5,837 bases of DNA from JBOFCS01 sp051646185 (lineage in GTDB: Bacteria > Actinomycetota > Actinomycetes > Mycobacteriales > Mycobacteriaceae), in contig JBOFCS010000016.1 of NCBI GenBank assembly GCA_051646185.1, positions 1 through 5,837 of the forward strand. The letters are read 5' to 3'. Positions within the stretch are counted from its first letter, which is position 1. The number at the start of each line of letters is the position of its first letter. Below, piece by piece: positions 1 to 4,968 of this stretch. A program made the position numbers and the translations under genes. The notes under the pieces were generated by a model. The model saw only the letters and a list, made by a program, of their open reading frames with translations, searched no databases and was not told the DNA's origin.

Positions 1-22
1 GAGTTGCATAGAGCTGGTAACC

Positions 23-421
23 GTGGCAAGTAAAACGCAGAATAACGTTACTGCACCAATTGTGTTGATTACTGTGTCTTTTCTCTTTATGTGTTATGCG
101 ACGTGGCCGTATATACCGCCGACAGGACCATCGAAGGTGATGTGGTACCTAGGTCTGCTGGTATTGCCGATTGTTTCTCTAGCAATAAAGTACTTTTCAC
201 GCTACGAGGGTGTGCGATTCTTATCTGTTTTTCTTCTGTGCGGAGTAGGGCTCTTCCAGCTTTTTCACCTTTATATCCTCTACCTAGTTCTGGCGAATTT
301 TGGAGAGTATTGGGAATCTGAGGGAACAATCCAGATGATTGTGGGGTCTACGCTTGGGGTTGGAAGTTCAATTTTGCTCTTCCTAGCTGCCCTAAAAGTC
401 TTAATGCTTGATGATAAGTGA
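23..421 (+). CDS. Small four-helix membrane protein of unknown function
   Basis: I do not recognise this 132-residue protein. By eye it has four hydrophobic stretches, at about residues 12-32, 38-56, 64-92 and 102-127, joined by short polar linkers (for example SRYEGVR before the third and EYWESEG before the fourth). It should therefore sit in the cytoplasmic membrane. There is no obvious catalytic motif or cleavable signal peptide. The GTG at 23 is the first in-frame start I can see, with only a weak purine stretch before it. The frame is open to the left edge of the window, so the true start could lie outside. The base composition looks richer in AT than the dap genes. It ends with TGA 31 nt before the preferred start of the MatB-like gene, and overlaps by 11 nt if that gene starts at ATG 411. 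The two could be co-transcribed. It is far too small for a typical dicarboxylate transporter. Confidence 0.7.
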   Translation: MASKTQNNVTAPIVLITVSFLFMCYATWPYIPPTGPSKVMWYLGLLVLPIVSLAIKYFSRYEGVRFLSVFLLCGVGLFQLFHLYILYLVLANFGEYWESEGTIQMIVGSTLGVGSSILLFLAALKVLMLDDK

Positions 422-440
422 AGCAAGATATCGAGATGAT

Positions 441-446
441 TACAGT
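441..446 (+). promoter_or_regulatory. Candidate -10 hexamer TACAGT for a leaderless MatB-like mRNA
   Basis: TACAGT fits the actinobacterial TAnnnT -10 pattern. It is followed by exactly 6 nt (447-452) and then ATG 453, which would put the transcription start on the first base of the start codon. No Shine-Dalgarno sequence precedes ATG 453 and no clear -35 box is visible. The call rests on spacing, on the corynebacterial preference for leaderless transcripts (known for the genus), and on the same arrangement at other starts in this window. Confidence 0.4.
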
Positions 447-716
447 GAACCCATGCTTTTATCCTCGTTGAATCCCGGTGCAGTTGCCGCTGGGGCAGAT
501 ATTCCCAATGCCGTCGCTGTTGATGGTCTTACGTTATCTCGGTCAGATCTTATTGGTGCTGCAACCTCGGTTGCAGAGCGTATTGCTCTCCTGAAGGCGA
601 GTCGAGTGGCGGTTCTTGCCCACCCGACTGCTTCAACAGTGATAGCAATCGTGGGATGTCTGATTGCCGGAGTAACCGTGGTTCCGGTACCGCCAGACTC
701 CGGTTCGGTGGAAATC

Positions 717-719
717 TAA
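717..719 (+). other. In-frame TAA interrupting the MatB-like gene
   Basis: The reading is ...V-E-I-stop-H-I-L-A-D-S.... The residues either side match the ANL N-terminal region without loss or gain, because MatB proteins as I recall them read ...ELAHILSDS at this point. One base change (for example CAA or GAA to TAA) would restore the frame. The alternatives are a real nonsense mutation, a sequencing error, or, least likely, readthrough. TAA is the least leaky stop, and nothing here suggests recoding. Confidence 0.9.
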
Positions 720-1804
720 CATATCCTTGCCGATTCGCAGGCGCAGTGCTGGCTTGGTGTCGCCCCAGCTACCGGTCCAGAGTTGCCGGTCATTCCGGTG
801 CGTTTACACGCTCGTTCTTGGCACCGCTACCAAGAACCACCGCAGGACCATACTGCTTTTATTCTCTACACTTCTGGGACCACCGGAGCGCCTAAAGGGG
901 TGCTACTGAGTCGCCGAGCGATAGCAGCGGGAATTGACGCTTTAGCCCAGGCCTGGGGATGGACAGCGAATGATGTTCTGGTGCATGGACTCCCATTATT
1001 TCATGTGCATGGACTAATTTTAGGAATCATCGGAGCTTTGCGTATTGGAAGTCCAGTTATCCATACTGGAAAACCCAGCCCGCAGGCTTATGCAGAAGCT
1101 AAGGGCACCTTATATTTTGGAGTCCCCACGGTCTGGTCCAGAATTGCGCAAGATGAAGCCTGCGCTCGGGCGCTCAGTGGGGCACGGCTCTTGGTTTCTG
1201 GGAGCGCAGCTTTGCCGGTTTCGGTTTTTCAGCGACTGGTTGAACTCACCGGGCTAGTCCCCATCGAGCGTTACGGCATGAGCGAAACATTAATTACGTT
1301 GAGCACCACAGTCGATGGTGAACGCCGAGCTGGTTGGGTAGGAACAGTATTGGCTGGGGTGCATACCCGGTTGCGCAATGAGGCAGATGAAGAAGTGCCC
1401 CATGACGGCCACAGTATCGGGCAATTACAGGTGCAAGCCCCGATGCTCTATGACGGTTACCTGAATAACCCGGAAGCAACTCAGGCATCCTGGACTGCTG
1501 ATGGATGGTTTAAGACAGGGGATATTGCGGTGATTGATCCCCACGGTTTCCACCGAATTGTGGGCCGGGAGTCAACAGATCTCATCAAATCTGGCGGCTA
1601 CCGCATTGGGGCCGGGGAAGTTGAAGCGGCACTGCTAGAACATCCTGGGGTCCTGGAGGTGGCGGTGATTGGCATCCCAGACGCAGACCTTGGTCAAAAA
1701 ATTGTGGCATACATTGTTGGAGAAGTGCCAGAGAAAGAGCTCATAGACTTTGTGGCAGAAAAACTTTCCATCCACAAGCGGCCGCGAGAGATTCGGGCTG
1801 TAGC

Positions 1805-1835
1805 CACCTTACCTAGGAATGCCCTAGGTAAGGTG
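1805..1835. repeat. Perfect 13-bp inverted repeat with 5-nt loop inside the MatB 3' end
   Basis: CACCTTACCTAGG (1805-1817), loop AATGC (1818-1822), then CCTAGGTAAGGTG (1823-1835), with no mismatch. The right arm contains the AAG codon (1830-1832) of the predicted catalytic lysine. The left arm uses TTA and AGG and the right arm CTA, codons usually uncommon in Corynebacterium, so the palindrome may constrain codon choice. It starts 18 nt beyond the rhodanese stop on the - strand, a plausible terminator position for that gene. However, neither strand has a U-run after the stem, so it is not a classical intrinsic terminator. It may be a tail-less terminator, an mRNA 3'-end stabiliser or a protein-binding palindrome. 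Confidence 0.85.
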
Positions 1836-1852
1836 CAAAAGAAACTTCTGGG

Positions 1853-2272
1853 CTAACAGTCGCAGGAATTTTGTTGTACAGCAGTGAGCGGGTCAATGCT
1901 CGGCTGGATCATGCCGTTATCAGTTTCAATGGGGAAGCCTTCACGGACCCAATATTCAAATCCACCAATCATTTCTTGTACTGCAAATCCACGTTGGGCA
2001 AGAATAAGTGCTGCTTTTGATGCTCCGTTGCACCCTGGTCCCCAGCAGTACACCACCATCTTGTTGCTAGATGGTAGATCTGAATTCTTTAAGCTGATTG
2101 TGGGTATATGCAGTGAACCGGGGATTCTTCCCTGTTTCCAAGATCCGATACTGCGGGTATCTACTAGCGTGTAATCATGAGGTTTGTTTTTGAGTGTTGC
2201 AGCTACGTCGGAAACATCAGTTTCGTAAGCAAGTTTGGCTGAAAAGTATTCCACCGCTTGAGTGTTTGTCAT
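1853..2272 (-). CDS. Single-domain rhodanese-like sulfurtransferase
   Basis: A cytoplasmic single-domain rhodanese of 139 residues, expected to carry sulfane sulfur as a cysteine persulfide or to act in a related thiol reaction. Motifs in order are LVDTR (36-40), W45 and GRIPGSLHIP (48-57), the strand MVVYC and active-site loop C76-W-G-P-G-C81-N-G, and MIGGFEYW (101-108). The catalytic Cys is most likely C76, directly after the strand. C81 in the same loop could form a disulfide or share persulfide chemistry. Two more cysteines lie at the very end (C137, C139, in SCDC). There is no signal peptide. Start ATG 2272 has no Shine-Dalgarno sequence but has TACCGT exactly 6 nt upstream, suggesting a leaderless mRNA. 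Its TAG stop overlaps the convergent MatB TAA by 4 nt. It is divergent from an Lrp/AsnC regulator, which probably controls it (inference). The physiological sulfur donor and acceptor cannot be read from the sequence. Confidence 0.88.
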   Translation of the reverse strand: MTNTQAVEYFSAKLAYETDVSDVAATLKNKPHDYTLVDTRSIGSWKQGRIPGSLHIPTISLKNSDLPSSNKMVVYCWGPGCNGASKAALILAQRGFAVQEMIGGFEYWVREGFPIETDNGMIQPSIDPLTAVQQNSCDC

Positions 2273-2278
2273 GGTTAA

Positions 2279-2284
2279 ACGGTA
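2279..2284 (-). promoter_or_regulatory. Candidate -10 hexamer TACCGT for the rhodanese gene
   Basis: On the - strand TACCGT (2284 down to 2279) is followed by the six bases TTAACC and then ATG 2272. The spacing predicts a transcript starting at the ATG. The same hexamer with the same spacing stands before dapE. A second copy of ACGGTA (+ strand) lies at 2318-2323, so the motif could also be a regulator half-site. No clear -35 box is seen. Confidence 0.4.
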
Positions 2285-2288
2285 GAAC

Positions 2289-2318
2289 TAAAAACCGATA
2301 ATACGAAGTATGTTTTTA
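2289..2318. promoter_or_regulatory. Candidate operator between rhodanese and lrp-type genes
   Basis: TAAAAAC (2289-2295) and GTTTTTA (2312-2318) form a 7-bp inverted repeat around 16 bp. Inside lies a second small palindrome, ATAC-GAA-GTAT (2301-2311), whose centre is offset by about 2.5 bp. Lrp/AsnC proteins typically bind AT-rich imperfect palindromes beside their own gene, and this 92-bp divergent region fits. The repeats are short and could be chance in AT-rich DNA. Confidence 0.35.
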
Positions 2319-2351
2319 CGGTATTTACTAGAATAATAAGTGGATATCACG

Positions 2352-2357
2352 TATTTT
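2352..2357 (+). promoter_or_regulatory. Candidate -10 hexamer TATTTT for the Lrp/AsnC gene
   Basis: TATTTT is followed by 7 nt (2358-2364) and then ATG 2365. There is no Shine-Dalgarno sequence, so a leaderless or nearly leaderless mRNA is likely. In a T-rich stretch this match is weaker evidence than TACCGT elsewhere. The upstream bases TAGAAT (2329-2334) would be a poor -35. Confidence 0.3.
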
Positions 2358-2364
2358 TATTTGA

Positions 2365-2820
2365 ATGAAGACTGATATCATTTTTGATGCTACAGATATT
2401 GCCATACTGCACGAGTTACAGCTAAATGGTCGAATCCCAGTTTCAGAATTGGCGAGAAAGGTGTCAATGTCGGCCAGTGCGGTGAAAGAGAGAGTGCGAA
2501 GGCTGGAAGAATGCGGGGCTATCAGTGGATATACTGCAATAGTCAATCCGGCGATATTAGGGTATTCGATACTTGCTTACCTGAGATTACGGTACCCATC
2601 GAGTAACTACACATCTCTACATAAATTGCTTGATAACACTGCTGAAATTGTTGAAGCGCATCATGTCACTGGTGATGATTGTTTTGTCCTAAAAGTTGTT
2701 GCAGTGTCAATGAAGCATCTTGAGCAAGTATCAGGCCGAGTGGGAAGCCTGGGAAGTGTGACAACAAGTGTGGTGTACTCGAGTCCTTTGGAACGGCGAA
2801 ACCTTGTCCCTTCGCAGTGA
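2365..2820 (+). CDS. Lrp/AsnC-family transcriptional regulator
   Basis: A 151-residue DNA-binding regulator of normal Lrp/AsnC length. The N-terminal winged helix-turn-helix covers about residues 7-60, beginning DATDIAILHELQLNGR. The recognition part is ISELA-like, VSELARKVSMSASAVKERVRRLEE (helices about 26-48), followed by the wing residues GAISGYTAIVNP. The C-terminal RAM (ligand-sensing) domain spans about 66-142 and contains VTGDDCFVLKV (101-111), matching the G-D-x-D effector-loop region of the family. These proteins form octamers or similar assemblies and sense amino acids or related small molecules. The effector cannot be told from the sequence. The gene is divergent from the rhodanese gene over 92 bp, the classical layout for an Lrp-type regulator controlling itself and its neighbour. 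A role in cysteine or sulfur stress is an inference from that neighbour only. It ends 16 bp before the convergent dapD stop. Confidence 0.92.
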   Translation: MKTDIIFDATDIAILHELQLNGRIPVSELARKVSMSASAVKERVRRLEECGAISGYTAIVNPAILGYSILAYLRLRYPSSNYTSLHKLLDNTAEIVEAHHVTGDDCFVLKVVAVSMKHLEQVSGRVGSLGSVTTSVVYSSPLERRNLVPSQ

Positions 2821-2836
2821 TATTTTTTGCAACTGG

Positions 2837-3781
2837 TTAATTTGCGTGCAGGGCAGCGTTAAGTTCAACACCAGTTCCATCGCGGCTGACTACTTCTACC
2901 GTTCCGGTAACAGAATTGCGACGGAACAGCAGGTTGCTACGCCCGGAAAGATCCCGAGCCTTCACCACCGTGCCATCTGGACCGCTTACTTTGGTGCCAG
3001 CGGTGATGTACAGCCCGGCCTCCACTACACAATCGTCACCCAAAGAAATACCCAGCCCTGAGTTAGCGCCCAGCAGACAGCGCTTGCCCAAGGAAATCAC
3101 CTGGGTACCACCGCCAGAGAGGGTGCCCATAATTGAGGCGCCGCCACCAACGTCGGAACCATCATCTACCACTACCCCGGCCGAAATACGGCCTTCCACC
3201 ATGGAATTGCCGAGAGTTCCGGCATTAAAGTTCACAAAGCCTTCGTGCATGACCGTGGTGCCGCTGGCTAAATGAGCCCCAAGTCGAACCCGATCGGCAT
3301 CAGCAATCCGCACTCCAGAAGGAACAACATAATCCACCAGCCGTGGGAACTTATCAACGCTGTACACGGTGACCTGACCACGTGCCCGAAGTTTGGCCCT
3401 GGTGATTTCAAAGCCCTCCACCGCGCAGGGGCCAAAATTTGTCCAGACCACATTGGTGAGTTTGCCAAAGAGTCCATCCAGATTTGCCCCATGCGGTGCA
3501 ATAAGACGATGCGAGAGCAGATGCAAACGAAGGTAAGCATCATGGGCGTCCACCGGCGGCTCATCAAGTGAAGCGATGGTCGTGTGAACCGCAATCCGCT
3601 GCACTCCACGATCACTGTCGGTTCCGATGAGACCAACAAGTTCAGCTGGTGCTTCATTCAGGATGACGGTTTCAGTGGCCGGGTAATCGCCAAGTTCGGG
3701 GCTCGGATACCAGGTATCAAGAACCACGCCCTCAGCGGTGATGGTGGCTATACCAATTGCAGATGCTCCTTGTGCGCTCAC
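2837..3781 (-). CDS. dapD: 2,3,4,5-tetrahydropyridine-2,6-dicarboxylate N-succinyltransferase DapD
   Basis: Cytoplasmic enzyme that transfers succinyl from succinyl-CoA to tetrahydrodipicolinate in the succinylase branch to meso-diaminopimelate (peptidoglycan) and lysine. This is the actinobacterial DapD type. An N-terminal domain (1-100, with AYLRLHLLSHR at 82-92) is followed by VVWTNFGPCAVEGF (111-124) and SVDKFPRLVDYVVPSGVRI (141-159). A left-handed beta-helix of hexapeptide repeats then runs from about 160 to 265 (VMHEGFVNFNAGTLG, SMVEGRISAG, DDGSDVGGGASIMG, LGKRCLLGANSG). Glu196 in MVEGRIS corresponds to the catalytic Glu I recall for M. tuberculosis DapD (Glu199). I chose GTG 3781 (314 aa), because the following residues align with the corynebacterial N terminus and a TAnnnT box lies just upstream. 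TTG 3820 would give 327 aa, but the extra 13 residues look unrelated. The gene is divergent from dapE and convergent with the Lrp gene. The mature family length in C. glutamicum is about 297, as remembered. Confidence 0.95.
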   Translation of the reverse strand: MSAQGASAIGIATITAEGVVLDTWYPSPELGDYPATETVILNEAPAELVGLIGTDSDRGVQRIAVHTTIASLDEPPVDAHDAYLRLHLLSHRLIAPHGANLDGLFGKLTNVVWTNFGPCAVEGFEITRAKLRARGQVTVYSVDKFPRLVDYVVPSGVRIADADRVRLGAHLASGTTVMHEGFVNFNAGTLGNSMVEGRISAGVVVDDGSDVGGGASIMGTLSGGGTQVISLGKRCLLGANSGLGISLGDDCVVEAGLYITAGTKVSGPDGTVVKARDLSGRSNLLFRRNSVTGTVEVVSRDGTGVELNAALHAN

Positions 3782-3789
3782 AGTGTTCA

Positions 3790-3795
3790 AGACTA
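3790..3795 (-). promoter_or_regulatory. Candidate dapD promoter (-10 TAGTCT, -35 TTGAGG)
   Basis: On the - strand TAGTCT (3795 to 3790) is followed by 8 nt and GTG 3781, so the mRNA would have almost no leader. TTGAGG (+ strand CCTCAA, 3815-3820) lies 19 bp further upstream, a long but possible -35 spacing. No Shine-Dalgarno sequence precedes GTG 3781. Confidence 0.35.
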
Positions 3796-3814
3796 CTAGG
3801 CGCGCACGACCTAG
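3796..3814. repeat. Short inverted repeat in the dapD-dapE divergent region
   Basis: CTAGG (3796-3800) and CCTAG (3810-3814) flank 9 bp (CGCGCACGA). The repeat lies within the proposed dapD promoter spacer and upstream of the dapE start, where a shared regulator could act on both. With 5-bp arms it may be chance. Confidence 0.3.
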
Positions 3815-3841
3815 CCTCAAGCTGCTGGGCGCTCTGTGCAG

Positions 3842-3847
3842 TACCGT
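3842..3847 (+). promoter_or_regulatory. Candidate -10 hexamer TACCGT for leaderless dapE
   Basis: TACCGT is followed by exactly six bases (GGGTAT) and then GTG 3854, putting the predicted transcription start at the first base of the start codon. No ribosome binding site precedes GTG 3854. The hexamer and spacing are identical to those before the rhodanese gene. No good -35 is visible. Confidence 0.42.
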
Positions 3848-3853
3848 GGGTAT

Positions 3854-4960
3854 GTGAGCGATTCTGGACTTCCTGCATTGGACTTACATGCCAACCCTAT
3901 CGACCTGGCTGCTGCCTTGGTGGATATTCCCAGCGAATCCCATAATGAGGCAGTTATTGCCGATGCAGTCGAAACTGCTTTGCGGCAACAAACAGTGGAT
4001 TTTGAGGTAGTGCGCCACGGGAATGCGGTTCTGGCTCGAACGAATTATGGAAAGCCGACCAGAGTGCTTCTTGCTGGACATCTCGATACCGTCCCGATTG
4101 CCGATAATGTTCCCAGCCGCAGAGAGCTCGACGCTGATAACAACGAGGTATTGCACGGTTGTGGAACTGTGGATATGAAATCTGGAGATGCAGTTTTCCT
4201 GCATCTTGCTGCCACTATTGCCGAACCCACTGCCGACCTCACCTTAGTTTTTTATGACTGCGAAGAGGTGGCAGCGGCATTTAACGGTCTGGGTCGCATC
4301 GAGCGAGAACTTCCGCAATGGTTACAGGCCGATGTGGCAATTTTGGGGGAACCTTCCGGTGGCTATATCGAAGCGGGTTGCCAAGGAACCTTGCGGGCGC
4401 GTATATCCACAACTGGGACTAGGGCGCATTCGGCTCGTTCGTGGCTGGGGGACAACGCTATTCATAAACTTTCTGGGGTAGTGGAACGCCTTTCGGGTTA
4501 CCACCCTCGCTCAGTTGTTATCGATGACTGCGAGTACCGGGAAGGACTTTCGGCGGTTCGGATTGATGGTGGGGTAGCCGGAAATGTGATACCGGACCAG
4601 GCGAGTGTGGATGTCAATTTCCGTTTCGCTCCAGATCGTTCGGTGGAACAAGCAATTGAGCATGTCAGGGAAGTTTTTGCCGGACTTGAGATAACCATAG
4701 AAATCATCGATAGCTCGCCTGGGGCTTTACCGGGGCTTGGTGCTCCGGCTGCGGCTGCGTTGGTGGCAGCAGCCGGGGGGCAGTTTCGCGCTAAATATGG
4801 CTGGACCGATGTTTCGCGGTTCTCGGCATTGGGCATTCCTGCAGTGAATTATGGTCCGGGTGATCCTAATTTGGCGCATAAGCGTGATGAGCGAGTCCCT
4901 ACCGTGCAAATAACCATGGTTGAACGGGTATTGCGCGCATATCTGACCGAGTCTGGTTAG
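3854..4960 (+). CDS. dapE: Succinyl-diaminopimelate desuccinylase DapE
   Basis: Zinc-dependent M20-family amidohydrolase that cleaves N-succinyl-LL-2,6-diaminopimelate to LL-diaminopimelate and succinate, two steps after DapD. The 368 residues show the full metal site: His76 and Asp78 in AGHLDTVP, Asp107 in GCGTVDMKSG, the general base Glu137 with metal ligand Glu138 in DCEEVA, Glu166 in GEPSGG, and His342 in AHKRDE. The dimerisation domain (about 180-290) contains TRAHSARSWLGDNAIHKL (189-206) and the NVIPDQASVDVNFRFAP segment (244-260). I start it at GTG 3854 because MSDSGLPALDL then aligns with the C. glutamicum protein (about 369 aa, remembered) and a TACCGT box sits 6 nt upstream. GTG 3836 would add six residues. 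The gene is divergent from dapD across 72 bp, and the LOG-family gene follows after 8 nt, so the two are probably one transcript. No key residue is missing. Confidence 0.95.
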   Translation: MSDSGLPALDLHANPIDLAAALVDIPSESHNEAVIADAVETALRQQTVDFEVVRHGNAVLARTNYGKPTRVLLAGHLDTVPIADNVPSRRELDADNNEVLHGCGTVDMKSGDAVFLHLAATIAEPTADLTLVFYDCEEVAAAFNGLGRIERELPQWLQADVAILGEPSGGYIEAGCQGTLRARISTTGTRAHSARSWLGDNAIHKLSGVVERLSGYHPRSVVIDDCEYREGLSAVRIDGGVAGNVIPDQASVDVNFRFAPDRSVEQAIEHVREVFAGLEITIEIIDSSPGALPGLGAPAAAALVAAAGGQFRAKYGWTDVSRFSALGIPAVNYGPGDPNLAHKRDERVPTVQITMVERVLRAYLTESG

Positions 4961-4962
4961 CT

Positions 4963-4967
4963 GGGAG
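4963..4967 (+). promoter_or_regulatory. Ribosome binding site GGGAG deciding the LOG gene start
   Basis: GGGAG lies between the dapE stop and the LOG gene. It is only 1 nt from ATG 4969 but 4 nt from the adjacent in-frame GTG 4972. By spacing the GTG may be the used start, a difference of one residue. A Shine-Dalgarno sequence here, unlike the leaderless-looking genes, fits an internal operon gene. Confidence 0.5.
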
Positions 4968-4968
4968 C

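Larger units (their letters stand above)
453..1856 (+). pseudogene. matB: Malonyl-CoA synthetase-like (MatB) acyl-CoA ligase with an in-frame stop
   Basis: ANL-superfamily adenylating enzyme, expected to join malonate (or a methylmalonate-like dicarboxylate) to CoA using ATP in the cytoplasm. Read through the TAA, it is 467 codons from ATG 453, a usual MatB length. Visible motifs are P-loop YTSGTTGAPKG (139-149), HVHG (184-187), GVPT followed by Arg230, RYGMSET (273-279), TGD (355-357), GR then LIKSGG (371-381), and NALGK with the predicted catalytic Lys460. The wording around HILADS, RYGM and DLIKSGGYRIGAGE closely resembles Streptomyces MatB as I remember it. Codon 89 is TAA (717-719), and the same frame continues with homologous sequence on both sides. 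This is therefore a nonsense change, not a frameshift. The 88-residue N-terminal piece cannot be active alone. The C-terminal piece (TTG 783 onward, 357 aa) holds all the catalytic motifs listed but lacks part of the N-terminal subdomain. ATG 411 is an alternative start. MatB specificity is an inference; another short or dicarboxylic acid is possible. Confidence 0.8.

Noticed and set aside
408..452. ATG 411 (overlapping the upstream stop) as the MatB start
   Set aside because: The extra 14 residues are not MatB-like and there is no ribosome binding site. ATG 453 has the leaderless -10 spacing and a family-like N terminus. Not fully excluded.
667..703. CCGGAGT / ACTCCGG inverted repeat before the TAA
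   Set aside because: The 7-bp arms are separated by 23 nt in GC-rich coding sequence, and it lies upstream of the stop. This is within what chance would produce.
717..719. Programmed stop-codon recoding
   Set aside because: The codon is TAA, not TGA, so selenocysteine is excluded. I see no readthrough context or structure just downstream, so a nonsense mutation or base error is simpler.
408..1856. MatB-like gene split by a frameshift
   Set aside because: The 408-719 and 783-1856 segments are in the same frame, and the bases between encode HILADSQAQCWLG-type sequence. The break is a stop codon only.
2821..2836. Terminator between the Lrp gene and dapD
   Set aside because: The 16-bp gap has a T-run but no proper stem. 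CAGT/ACTG arms of 4 bp are too short.
3268..3657. 129-residue open frame inside dapD on the same strand
   Set aside because: It is a shifted-frame shadow of conserved DapD sequence with no recognisable domain.
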